Assembly: GCA_965229645.1 (NCBI GenBank) | Contig: OZ245893.1 | Location: 1,116,001 to 1,180,000, forward strand | Direction of reading: 5' to 3' | Length of the DNA stretch: 64,000 bases | From: CAXQZM01 sp965229645 | Lineage (GTDB): Bacteria > Pseudomonadota > Alphaproteobacteria > UBA7985 | Shown here: positions 25,818 through 34,335 of the stretch, piece after piece | How the letters are laid out: each line of letters starts with the position of its first letter | How positions within the stretch are numbered: position 1 is the stretch's first letter | Notes under the pieces: generated by a model | Database searches by the model: none | Told to the model about the DNA's origin: nothing | What the model saw: the letters and a program-made list of their open reading frames with translations, nothing else | Position numbers and translations under genes: made by a program

Positions 25818-26797
25818 TGCTCTCGCTCGGGCAATCTCGACCAGAAAAGCTGCGGCGGGGCGACCGCCTCGCGGCGGGTGTCTGGGCCCTGTGTTCGCAC
25901 TTTTTCAGTTTCTTGGGTCCGCGCTTTACGTTCTGGGCCTTTCAACGCGTGGGCCGCGCCTTGGTCGGACGGTCGAGCAATGTGGGACTGGTGCGGAAAA
26001 ACGTCGACTTGGTCTTCCCGGATCGAACGGCGGAGGCGCGCGAGCGCCTGGTGCAGCAGATTGCGGGGGACCTGCCGCTGGCCATCGCGGAGTTGTGGTT
26101 GCAGCCCTACTGGCGACGAAGGTCGGAGGCGCTGACTCGCCACAACCTGGACGCCGACTGGTTGCAGCCTTTCGCCCGCAATGAGCGCCAAGCGGTTTTT
26201 TTGCTCGGGCACTTTTCGGGCTGGGAAGCCAATATTATGACCCTCAGCCGACACATACGAAACGTCACGGGGATCTACGCGCCGCCGAAAAACGCCCTCT
26301 TAGAACCCTACTTTCGCGAGCGGCGGACCGATCTTTCGGGCAACTGGACGCTCTATCCGCGCGATATGAAGATGCTGCAGCGTCGCCTGACAAAGGAATT
26401 TGCCCAAGGTAAGTCCCTGATCTACGCCCTCGATGCGCCGCTGCCTGGCCCCATGCTGCCCTTTTTGGGGCTGACGTCGCCAACGGCCCTGCGCCCTTAC
26501 GAACTGGCGGCCAAAGCGGGCGCGCCCATCATACCCCTCCAATACGGGCGCGACCGCGCGGGGATTGGCTTTTGGATTAGTGCCTTGGAACCCCTCTACG
26601 CCAAGTCCGCCGCGCCCGAGCATGTCCGAGATTTGGCGACGCGAATGAACGCCCTCTACTCCGACTGGATCCGCGCCAACCCCGACCAGTGGTACTGGAC
26701 GGGGCGGTTCTTTCGGCCCAACCCCCAGTGGGAAGCCCGCAACCAAAAACGAGGCAAGCCCGCGTCTTCTGCTGATACCAACGGCCAAAAAAGTTGA
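25817..26797 (+). CDS. LpxL/LpxM-type lysophospholipid (lipid A) acyltransferase
   Basis: This 326-aa protein of the HtrB/MsbB family is predicted to transfer a secondary acyl chain to lipid A, or a related chain to another lipid, at the inner membrane. An N-terminal hydrophobic helix is near residues 20-42. The catalytic H-x4-E box appears as LLGHFSGWEAN, followed by YALDAPLPG (family usually D-x-x-x-G). The ATG lies inside the preceding stop (TGATG). The last seven codons and the stop are encoded by the repeat element that begins at 26775, so the original C-terminus was probably different. Confidence 0.78.
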   Translation: MLSLGQSRPEKLRRGDRLAAGVWALCSHFFSFLGPRFTFWAFQRVGRALVGRSSNVGLVRKNVDLVFPDRTAEARERLVQQIAGDLPLAIAELWLQPYWRRRSEALTRHNLDADWLQPFARNERQAVFLLGHFSGWEANIMTLSRHIRNVTGIYAPPKNALLEPYFRERRTDLSGNWTLYPRDMKMLQRRLTKEFAQGKSLIYALDAPLPGPMLPFLGLTSPTALRPYELAAKAGAPIIPLQYGRDRAGIGFWISALEPLYAKSAAPEHVRDLATRMNALYSDWIRANPDQWYWTGRFFRPNPQWEARNQKRGKPASSADTNGQKS

Positions 26798-27105
26798 CAC
26801 TTTTTTAGCCGTTTTGTGTCTCACGGCAGAAACGCTTCGCGTTTCGGCTTTTCGGGTTGCGGTCTCTACTCGCTCGCTAGGCTCGCTCAGCCCGACGCTT
26901 TTTGTTGCGGTCTCTACTCGCTCGTTAGGCTCGCTCAGCCCGACCGCAGGACGGGACCTTCGCTTTAGCCCCGACGCGCTTTCTTAGCTTGTCTCGGGGC
27001 CGCTCGTTTGGAGCGCGGGCGTTCCGCTTGGAGCCCGCTGCGGGGGCCGCAGTCGCGGCCCTTATACCAGCGAACATAAGAGTCATTCTCATTCGCCGCT
27101 GGTAT
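26775..27105 (+). repeat. ATACCARCGG element, long form, fullest copy
   Basis: A 331-bp element runs from ATACCAACGGCC to CGCCGCTGGTAT. Order of parts: terminal block with TTGACACTTTT, the GTGTCTCACGGCAGAAACGC block, two direct 48-bp modules starting TTGCGGTCTCTACTCGCTCG (26857 and 26905), a CCCCGACGCGC...CTCGGGG dyad, the GGGGGCCGCAGTCGCGGCCC block, and a 42-bp inverted-end sub-element (27064-27105). It spans the 312-bp gap between the acyltransferase and the converging HNH gene and overlaps the acyltransferase 3' end by 23 bases. Confidence 0.82.
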
Positions 27106-27109
27106 TAAC

Positions 27110-27724
27110 TCAATCCTCTAGTTCCCCGTCCCAGTAAAGGTAATCGGCCCAGCTTTGATGCAGAAAGTTCGGGGGAAAGCGGCGGCCATAGTCTTGCAAC
27201 TGATGGTAAGACGGCCGCTCGGGAGCGTGACGCAGATGCAGGCCCGAGTGCTGGAGCAGCTTGGCGCCTTTTTTCAAATTGCATTTCTGGCACGCGGTCA
27301 CGATGTTGTCCCAGGAGGTCCTGCCGCCCTTGGCTTTGGGCACCACGTGGTCGAAGGTCAGGTCGGCGGCTTGGGCTTTGGTGCGGCAGTATTGGCAGCG
27401 AAAGTGATCGCGCAAGAAGACGTTGAACCGCGTGAAGGCGGGGGTCCGGTTCATGGGCACGTAAGCCTTGAGCGAAATCACCGACGGCAACTGGATGGTT
27501 TGCGAGGGCGAGCGCACCGCGCGGTCGTACTCGGCAACGATATGGACCCGGTCTTGGTACTTGGCTTTCAGCGCCTCCTGCCACGACCAGATCGACAAGG
27601 GCAAGTAAGACAAGGGACGAAAATCGGCATTCAAAACTAAGGCGGGGAACTGGCTTAGGTCGGTGGCTTCCGACGCGTGGGAACATAGGCGACCCATGGC
27701 CAACCCATACAGGACTGTTGCCAT
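27110..27724 (-). CDS. HNH endonuclease
   Basis: This predicted protein of about 204 aa has a C-terminal HNH nuclease domain: FRCQYCRTKAQAADLTFDHV, then VPKAKGG...WDNIVTACQKCNLKKG, giving two CxxC zinc pairs and the DHV and N of the catalytic core. The N-terminal part (LVLNADFRPLSYLPLSIWSW) is typical of a widespread alphaproteobacterial chromosomal HNH family of unknown role, not a restriction-system or homing context. The start is uncertain: ATGs at 27724 and 27697 both work, and the longer frame to 27982 would overrun the DUF2842 gene. Its stop is 5 bases from the repeat element. Confidence 0.82.
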   Translation of the reverse strand: MATVLYGLAMGRLCSHASEATDLSQFPALVLNADFRPLSYLPLSIWSWQEALKAKYQDRVHIVAEYDRAVRSPSQTIQLPSVISLKAYVPMNRTPAFTRFNVFLRDHFRCQYCRTKAQAADLTFDHVVPKAKGGRTSWDNIVTACQKCNLKKGAKLLQHSGLHLRHAPERPSYHQLQDYGRRFPPNFLHQSWADYLYWDGELED

Positions 27725-27845
27725 GATGCAACAGCATGTTTTTGGGACGAGCCTTGGGGCCTGGTCTTTGTGGGAGAGCCGCCCAGGGGACTCGCTTTTG
27801 AAAAATATCTGCGAAGGAGGGACCCTACCAGCGCCGCCAAGGGCT

Positions 27846-28064
27846 TTAGCGCAAGTGGTCGATCTTGGTGCCTGGGTCTTTGAGGGTCCAACGGGACAGC
27901 CGCAGTGCGGGCCAAACCCAAGCAAGCGCGAGACCAAGATACAGCGCCCATCGCCCCCAATGGCCCGCAGGCACCTGCTCAATCAACCAAACCGCAAGCC
28001 CCAAGTAAACCGCCCCGCCCAGGACCAGAGTCAACCCCGCCAAAGCCGTGCGCCATCGTCCCAT
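27846..28064 (-). CDS. DUF2842 small membrane protein
   Basis: This 72-aa protein has two membrane helices (about residues 7-28 and 39-56, the second with GLALAWVWPALRLSRW) and a charged C-terminal tail. Size, topology and the WVWP motif fit the DUF2842 family, found mainly in alphaproteobacteria and of unknown function. It is divergent from the EamA transporter, with 46 bases between starts. Confidence 0.7.
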   Translation of the reverse strand: MGRWRTALAGLTLVLGGAVYLGLAVWLIEQVPAGHWGRWALYLGLALAWVWPALRLSRWTLKDPGTKIDHLR

Positions 28065-28110
28065 GATTTAGTCCTTTCCCTTTGGTTCTAAATCGGTTCA
28101 AAGGGGCGAA

Positions 28111-29028
28111 ATGCAAGCCTTCAACCGCCGGATCTGGGATCAACCCCATGTCCTCCTGTTGCTCACGCTCACGTTTTGGTGCGGTAACTTCGTCATTGGC
28201 GAATATACGACCAAGATCAGCGCGGCACCTGTCCCGCCCGTGCAGTTGGCCTTTGTGCGTTGGGTCTGCGCGGCGCTGGTGTTGCTGCCGTTCGCGTGGC
28301 GGGGCTTGCGGGCCGAGCGTGCGGCCATCGCGGCCAATCTGCCCGCGCTTTGGATTATTGGCGTAAGCGCCTATACCTTTTACAACACCTGTATCTACCT
28401 GGCGCTCTCGCGCGCGGGATCCGACGCCACGTCGCTCGCCACACTGCAAACGATTTTTCCCGCCCTCGTTGCCCTCGTCGCGCTGGTCCTATTCGGGGTC
28501 CGCCTCAAGTGGTTGAATGCGGCGGGCATCGCCCTGGCCGTCGCAGGGGGTGTGCTGGCGACCAGCCGCGGGGAGGTCCAAACCTTGCGCGCCCTTGACT
28601 TGGGCGTCGCGGAACTCTGGGCCTTGGCGGCGGTCCTCTCCTACGCGGTTTATACGGTTCTGCTGCGCTTGCGACCTGAGGGCATCTCCTCCTTGCCGTT
28701 CCTTTGGGTTCTGATCGTGGCGGGGCTTAGCCTCTTGGGGCCTTGGTGGGCCTGGGATACTTGGGTGGCTGGCCATCGCTTTCCCGTCAATAGACATGCC
28801 CTTGCCGCCCTCGCCTACCTCATGATCTTCCCCTCCCTAATTTCCGCCTTGTGCTACAATCGCGCCATCCAACTGATCGGCCCTGGGGTGCCCTCCTTGT
28901 CGATCAACCTCATGCCCTTCGGGATCGCTCTGCTGCTCTGGCTATCGCCCCTCCCATCGCAACTGGCCTGGCACCATCTGATTTCCTTGGCCCTGATCTT
29001 TCCAGGAATATGGCTCATCCGCAAATAG
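28111..29028 (+). CDS. EamA/DMT-superfamily transporter
   Basis: This 305-aa inner-membrane protein has about ten helices in two EamA repeats (roughly residues 15-140 and 155-300). The first repeat ends with LKWLNAAGIALAVAGGVLA, a typical EamA block, and the second with HLISLALIFPGIWLIRK. It probably exports a metabolite or amino acid; the substrate is not readable. It converges on the autotransporter gene across 110 bases in which no clear terminator was found. Confidence 0.85.
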   Translation: MQAFNRRIWDQPHVLLLLTLTFWCGNFVIGEYTTKISAAPVPPVQLAFVRWVCAALVLLPFAWRGLRAERAAIAANLPALWIIGVSAYTFYNTCIYLALSRAGSDATSLATLQTIFPALVALVALVLFGVRLKWLNAAGIALAVAGGVLATSRGEVQTLRALDLGVAELWALAAVLSYAVYTVLLRLRPEGISSLPFLWVLIVAGLSLLGPWWAWDTWVAGHRFPVNRHALAALAYLMIFPSLISALCYNRAIQLIGPGVPSLSINLMPFGIALLLWLSPLPSQLAWHHLISLALIFPGIWLIRK

Positions 29029-29138
29029 GGCTGCCCAAAACCCGCGCGTCAAGCTTGCCGCAAGTGATCAAGCATGGGGATAAGGCCCGCGCCCCTTACC
29101 TGCAATTTGCATCCTTCGACGGACGCCGAGACTCGGCG

Positions 29139-30905
29139 CTAAAACTGTCGATCCCAGGTGCCATCCATGCGCACTTCGGTTTTCTCCTCGTTGCCCAATT
29201 GTCCGATTGTTAGCTCTAAGCTCATGGCCGAATCGGTTCCCAGGTGCGGCAACCACCCGAACGTTACCGAGCCCGCGACATCGTCATTGGGGCTATAGGT
29301 TTCCCCCGTACTGAGCGTGATGGCATCGGTCCCGAATACCTTATCGAGCGATCCGCGAACGAGAAACTGCCCCAAATGCGGGTCTGGGGCCGTTAGGTAC
29401 TCGACCCCGACACTGATCTCGCCAACGCTCGCGCGATCCTCGTCGGAGCTTGTTCCATCGGAAAAGGTAAAGGCCTCCAGGATTTCGTTGGCGTACATGA
29501 AACTGGCGTAGGGCGCGAGGAAGGCCCCCGAGTCGAGCCGACGTTCGTCGCTGACCGATCCAGTGAACATGAGCCGCCACGACGTCGTATCGGCGCTGGC
29601 GCCATCGTCGGCCGTGTAGGCATTGTTGGCGACGGTGAGAACTGCGGCCCCTGAAAATAGGAGCCGATCCCAGGTTCGCCCGACGTAGTAGCCGCCGAAC
29701 AGTCCCGTCTTGTCGAGGTCGGTTTCATCCTCATAGTCCCAGCTCGAGGTTTCTAGGCCGTAGAGCAACCCCGAAACCGCCGCCTGGGTGCGCGTGAGTT
29801 CAGTGCCAATCATGGCGTAGGCCACCGTCCCGTCGCCAACCAGGTCGGCATCGACCGACTCTTGAACCAGGCCTGTCGCAAACCAGTCGAGCAAGGACAG
29901 GCCCTTGTCGCCCTCGCGCGCGGACACCACGGTCAGGATCTCGGCAGGTGGATCCCCGCCCTCGTCGGGGGCTTGGCTAGGCGCGCCTGTCCCAAAGCCG
30001 TGACGCCGGGGACGCAAAGCGCCTTGCGTTGCGGCGGAAACCGCGCCGATGACGGCCGACCCGACCCCGAGACTGGTATCGACAGAGGAGGCCGCACCCC
30101 CAGGATCTTCTGGCGGGCGATCTGGTGGAGGATCCTCATCGGTGGCGGTATCGGTGACGGTAACACTTACGGAGGCATCGTCCACGGTGTCGCGATAGTC
30201 TTCATCGGTACTCGTATCGTTGATGGACGCAACGATGCTAGCAGTACCCTCAAGATCAGCGCTCGCGGTCACTTCTATCACTTTCGGGTTCCATCCATCG
30301 TAAACAAATTCCACCCTGTCGGGCTCGAATTGAACCAAAGGGGAACCGTCTGCACTTAAGTCGATGATAACGTTTTCGCCTTCCAAGGGCCGAACCGCTA
30401 AACCAATCTCAAAGGTTAGGGTCTCACCAGACTCGACGCTTAGATCAGAGTTTGAAAGCACGATGCCAGGCCTGCGGTCATCGGTAACATTTACTAATAA
30501 CGAGCCAAAGAGGCTATCGGGATCGTCAAGAGGAACGTCAGGATCTACGAAATCCAACCACATTATCCAGGTAGCGTCGCGCGGATAGACATCTAAGGCG
30601 GTGACTGTGATCCTATGATCTTCCCAATTCGTTGTCGTCATTGTAAGGTCTCGTTGATCTTCATCAATCGTCACCAAGTTGTATTTGTCCAAGGTGTAGT
30701 TAACATAAATAGCCACATCCTCTGTTGGAGCCGCCGACCAACTGACAAAGATATCTTCGGATTGGCCTGGTGTCAGATTTAGTGCGGACAGGCTCGAGCT
30801 AGAAGATTCCGAATCGGTCACAATAATCTGCTGCGCCCGTGCGGCCTCTCCCAGCGACACCGACGCTATCGTCACCAAACCTGCCCTGAACCACACTGGC
30901 AACAC
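29139..30905 (-). CDS. Autotransporter-like outer-membrane protein
   Basis: This 588-aa protein has a GTG start preceded by AGGAG. A signal peptide (about residues 1-25) ends AARAQ. A Ser/Asp-rich passenger follows with repeated beta-sandwich-like blocks of Calx-beta or cadherin type (VSVTVTDTATDEDPPPD near residue 250), then a Pro-rich linker. The last 240 or so residues alternate hydrophobic and polar positions and end in an aromatic residue (WDRQF), as expected of an autotransporter beta-barrel. The passenger half looks less GC-rich than the barrel half. A surface adhesin or enzyme-free display role is likely. Confidence 0.7.
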   Translation of the reverse strand: MLPVWFRAGLVTIASVSLGEAARAQQIIVTDSESSSSSLSALNLTPGQSEDIFVSWSAAPTEDVAIYVNYTLDKYNLVTIDEDQRDLTMTTTNWEDHRITVTALDVYPRDATWIMWLDFVDPDVPLDDPDSLFGSLLVNVTDDRRPGIVLSNSDLSVESGETLTFEIGLAVRPLEGENVIIDLSADGSPLVQFEPDRVEFVYDGWNPKVIEVTASADLEGTASIVASINDTSTDEDYRDTVDDASVSVTVTDTATDEDPPPDRPPEDPGGAASSVDTSLGVGSAVIGAVSAATQGALRPRRHGFGTGAPSQAPDEGGDPPAEILTVVSAREGDKGLSLLDWFATGLVQESVDADLVGDGTVAYAMIGTELTRTQAAVSGLLYGLETSSWDYEDETDLDKTGLFGGYYVGRTWDRLLFSGAAVLTVANNAYTADDGASADTTSWRLMFTGSVSDERRLDSGAFLAPYASFMYANEILEAFTFSDGTSSDEDRASVGEISVGVEYLTAPDPHLGQFLVRGSLDKVFGTDAITLSTGETYSPNDDVAGSVTFGWLPHLGTDSAMSLELTIGQLGNEEKTEVRMDGTWDRQF

Positions 30906-31173
30906 TGCACCTTACTCCTGACCTCATCGCCACCACGAAACCCAGAAGATCGTGGCCAAAAACTCGACACAAAATCACTTAAATTTGCAATTTGGGGAAT
31001 CCTAGACCCCCCTAAGACCCTGCCCCGTTTTGACACGCACTGTTCTATAAATGCCCCGATTTACAAGGGCTTAAGCAGACTCCAGGTCGATTGAAGCAAT
31101 CGACTTGAGAGAAGACCCGCGCCCACGAAGGGGTCAAGGCCATGCGGCCGATTCAATAGAGATGCGAAGGGCT

Positions 31174-32313
31174 TTAGCCCCGAGGCCGACCCACTCGCGC
31201 CAAGGCGGCGCATAGGGCGTCGATCTCCTGAGACGTCGTGAACCGCCCGAGGCTGAGGCGGATGGCGCTGCTGGCTTGCGCCGCGTCGAGCCCCAAGGCG
31301 GTCAAGGTGGCGGACGGGGCCAAATCCGCTGCGCTGCACGCCGACCCCCTGGAAAATTCAAACCCCGCGAGCCCCGCGCGGATCTCGGCCTGGTCGAGGC
31401 CGTCAAACCGCAAGTTCAGATTGCCAGGCACCCGTTGCACGCGATGGCCATTGACATGCACCCGCGGCAAGCGATCGACGGTGGCCAAAATTTTCTCTCG
31501 CAGGTCCCAAGCCTGGGTCAAATCACGCTCCAAACAAGCGGTCACCTGCGCCGCCGCCGCGCCAAACCCGACGATCAGGGGCAAGGGCAAGGTGCCCGAA
31601 CGCACGCCGCGTTCCTGCCCGCCGCCATGGAGCTGAGGGGCCACGTGGGCCTTGGGCCGCCGGCGGATGTAGAGCGCGCCGATGCCCATGGGCCCATAGG
31701 CCTTGTGCGCGGAAAAGGACGCCAGGGCGATGGGCAAGCGCCCCACGTCGATGGGAATTTTGCCCAGCGCCTGCGCCATGTCGCAGTGGAACAGCGCGCC
31801 GTGACGCTGCGCCAGATCGCCCAGGGCGGCGAGATTTTGGATCACCCCAATCTCATTATGGACCGCCATGGCAGAAATGACCCCAACCCGCGGGTCGAGC
31901 CGTTGCGCCAGGTCGTCCAAATCGATCAGGCCGTCGGGTTGCACGGGCAAAACTTCGGGTTCCGCGCCAAACTCGGCGCACGCCTGCGTCGCCGCCAATA
32001 CGCACTTGTGCTCGCTCGCGAACGTTAAGATCCGTGGGCGTCCCTTTTTGACCTGCAAGGCCATGGCGCCCTTGAGCGCCAGGTTGTTGGCTTCGGTCGC
32101 GCCCGAGGTAAAAACTATATCGCGCGGCGACGCCCCGATGGCGGCGGCGAGATGCGCGCGCGCCGTTTCCACCGCCTGCGCCGCCGCCTGTCCCCGTTCC
32201 GTATCGATCGACCCAGGGTTGCCGAATTGCTGCTGAAAAAACGGCACCATGGCCGCCCAAACCTGGGGGTCCAACGGCGTCGTCGCCTGATAGTCTAAGT
32301 AGATGCGCGACAT
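31174..32313 (-). CDS. Cysteine desulfurase (second of tandem pair)
   Basis: This 379-aa PLP enzyme of the NifS/IscS group takes sulfur from cysteine. PLP Lys204 lies in FSAHKAYGPMG, His104 in ASEHKCV, and the persulfide Cys326 in SRGSACSAAD. The ATG at 32313 is used because the family N-terminus is MSRIYLDYQATTPLD; the frame itself is open to 32682. It overlaps the other desulfurase by 19 bases. No scaffold (iscU, sufU or nifU) or sufBCD gene follows. The 268-bp gap to the autotransporter holds only a small dyad (31087-31105). Confidence 0.9.
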   Translation of the reverse strand: MSRIYLDYQATTPLDPQVWAAMVPFFQQQFGNPGSIDTERGQAAAQAVETARAHLAAAIGASPRDIVFTSGATEANNLALKGAMALQVKKGRPRILTFASEHKCVLAATQACAEFGAEPEVLPVQPDGLIDLDDLAQRLDPRVGVISAMAVHNEIGVIQNLAALGDLAQRHGALFHCDMAQALGKIPIDVGRLPIALASFSAHKAYGPMGIGALYIRRRPKAHVAPQLHGGGQERGVRSGTLPLPLIVGFGAAAAQVTACLERDLTQAWDLREKILATVDRLPRVHVNGHRVQRVPGNLNLRFDGLDQAEIRAGLAGFEFSRGSACSAADLAPSATLTALGLDAAQASSAIRLSLGRFTTSQEIDALCAALARVGRPRG

Positions 32314-33404
32314 GCCGCCCCATAGACATCGAGGGCGCGGTCGATCTCCGCGACGCTCGTCGTGCGCCCTAAGGAAAACCGCAGGGCCGACTGCGCCAGC
32401 CCTGGCGCGATGCCCATCGCCTGCAAGACGTGGGACGGCCCGACTTTCCCCGATGAACACGCGGACCCAGAGGAAAGGGCGACCCCCGCCAAATCGAACT
32501 GCATCAGGAGGGTCTGCGCCGTCTTGCCAGGGGTCAGCACGCACGTCGTATTGGGCAAACGCGGCGCCCCTGCCCCGACGATCTGGCAGGCGGGGTTGCG
32601 CGCGCGCAACCCATGCTCCAGCCGCGTTTGCAAGGTCTGCATCGCCCCAAAGTCCAGCCCCGCCTCGGTCAAGTGCCGGCACGCCAGCCCGAAGCCCGCG
32701 ATTCCTGCGACATTTTCGGTGCCAGCGCGCCGCCGCCGTTCCTGCCCGCCGCCACGAATAAGGGGACGCAGGTCAAAGCCTGGCCGTGTCACCAAGGCCC
32801 CAACCCCTTGCGGCCCGCCCATCTTGTGCGCCGACAGGGTCAAGCTATCGCAGCCCCAGGCTGGCAAGTCGATCGGCATTTTGCCCGCCGCCTGCACCGC
32901 ATCGACATGGTAGTGAATCTGCGGATTGCGTTCGCGCGCCGCCGCCACGACCTGACCCAAGGCACGACCGTCCGACAGCAGGCCCGTTTCATTGTTCGCC
33001 GCCATAATGGCGAGCAGCACGGGCCCCTCTTGCGCGCGCAGTTGCGCCGCCACCCCCGCTAAGTCGAGGCTGCCATCGGCGTTCAATCGCAGGGTGTGCC
33101 CTGGGCGCGCGTCCAAGACCGCGCGATGCTCGCTGTCGGGGCGCAACAGCGGCGCGTCGGCAAAGTGCGCGAACAGGGTCGCCGTCGCCTCGGTCGCGGA
33201 CCCAAAAAAGGTCACGTCCTGCGCCCGCGCGCGGCACAAAGCCGCCACCTGCGCGCGGGCGCTCTCGATCCGATGGCGGGCGTGGCGGCCTTGGCCATGG
33301 ACGGCGCTGGGGTTGCCCGCCTCCGCCATCACACGGGCCACCAACGCGATCACCTCGGGCAAAGGCGGCGTCGTGGCATTATGGTCGAGGTAGGCACGGG
33401 GCAT
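32295..33404 (-). CDS. Cysteine desulfurase (first of tandem pair)
   Basis: This 369-aa PLP enzyme has Lys194 (LSAHKMGGPQG), His93 (SEHRAV) and the loop Cys316 (SSGSACSSGKVGPS), so it looks fully active. It is only a distant relative of its neighbour in sequence: the two agree mainly at motifs, so this is an old duplication. An ATG at 33404 is preferred to GTG at 33413. It lies 35 bases after cysE, which makes a cysteine-supply and sulfur-mobilisation operon plausible. Confidence 0.88.
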   Translation of the reverse strand: MPRAYLDHNATTPPLPEVIALVARVMAEAGNPSAVHGQGRHARHRIESARAQVAALCRARAQDVTFFGSATEATATLFAHFADAPLLRPDSEHRAVLDARPGHTLRLNADGSLDLAGVAAQLRAQEGPVLLAIMAANNETGLLSDGRALGQVVAAARERNPQIHYHVDAVQAAGKMPIDLPAWGCDSLTLSAHKMGGPQGVGALVTRPGFDLRPLIRGGGQERRRRAGTENVAGIAGFGLACRHLTEAGLDFGAMQTLQTRLEHGLRARNPACQIVGAGAPRLPNTTCVLTPGKTAQTLLMQFDLAGVALSSGSACSSGKVGPSHVLQAMGIAPGLAQSALRFSLGRTTSVAEIDRALDVYGAACRAST

Positions 33405-33439
33405 GGATCCCACGGGGCGCCTGGGCAGTTACAGGGCGG

Positions 33440-34192
33440 CTAAAGGGCGGGGCGGTCGTGGCCTTCGGTTGCGTCCCGCTCGCCCAAGGGAACCGCTGGG
33501 GCCTGATCCAACGCCGCCTCCAGCGCGCTCAGCCGCGCCTTCATCATGCCGAGCTGCGCCCGCACCTTCTGCGGGCTATCGATCAGGTCGTCCAACCCCC
33601 CATCGGTCGGCACGCCGTAAGCCATGAACGCGGCTTTACCCGAGGCATCGGTGGCGGGCCGGTGGCTCAAGGGTCGGGCGGGAATGCCCGCCACCGTCGT
33701 GCGGGCGGGCACGTCGCGCGTCACCACCGAATTGGCCCCGACACGGGCGCAGGCGTGGACGGTTAGCGGCCCCAGGACTTGGGCACCCGACCCGATAATC
33801 ACATTGTCGCCAATGGTGGGGTGACGCTTCTTGCCCCTTTGACTGTGACTATCCTCCGACGGGCTGACGCCGCCGAGGGTGACCCCGTGGTAGAGGGTCA
33901 CATCGTCGCCGATCTCGGCAAATTCCCCGATCACGACGCCCATGCCGTGGTCGATAAAGAACCGCTTGCCGATCTTGGCCCCTGGGTGGATTTCGATTCC
34001 GGTCCAGAACCGCCCCCATTGCGACAGGTACCGGGCCAACCAAAACCATCGGCGCTGCCAAAGCCAGTGGCTCAGGCGGTGAAACCGCATGGCATGAAAA
34101 CTGGGGTAGGACGCGATGACATCGAGCCGAGACCGCGCGGCAGGATCGCGGCGGCGAATACCGTCGATTTCGTCCCTCAAGTCTTTGAACAT
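33440..34192 (-). CDS. cysE: Serine O-acetyltransferase
   Basis: This 250-aa enzyme makes O-acetylserine from serine and acetyl-CoA, the first step of cysteine synthesis. The left-handed beta-helix hexapeptide repeats run through IEIHPGAKIGKRFFIDHGMG, then GEFAEIGDDVTLYHGVTLGG, with the catalytic His/Asp near DHG. The C-terminal tail (about residues 180-250) is long and charged. It heads a leftward operon with two cysteine desulfurases and diverges from the alpha/beta hydrolase over 143 bases. Confidence 0.93.
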   Translation of the reverse strand: MFKDLRDEIDGIRRRDPAARSRLDVIASYPSFHAMRFHRLSHWLWQRRWFWLARYLSQWGRFWTGIEIHPGAKIGKRFFIDHGMGVVIGEFAEIGDDVTLYHGVTLGGVSPSEDSHSQRGKKRHPTIGDNVIIGSGAQVLGPLTVHACARVGANSVVTRDVPARTTVAGIPARPLSHRPATDASGKAAFMAYGVPTDGGLDDLIDSPQKVRAQLGMMKARLSALEAALDQAPAVPLGERDATEGHDRPAL

Positions 34193-34335
34193 AGAACCGA
34201 GCCTTTCTGAACCGAGGATGTAGGCGTTCGGTCACAATTCGCAATTGTTTTCCCGCAGAAACCTTTGATTTTCGGTTCGGTCGTGCCTAAATCCGCATCA
34301 CCGTCCACCCCCCCCCCGAAAGAACTGAGTAGATC

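Noticed and set aside
29029..29138. Terminator between the EamA and autotransporter genes
   Set aside because: No GC-rich stem with a T tail could be found in this gap.
31087..31105. GTCGATTG-AAG-CAATCGAC hairpin as the terminator of the cysteine desulfurase operon
   Set aside because: The dyad is real, but no T run follows in the leftward direction, so a terminator role is not supported.
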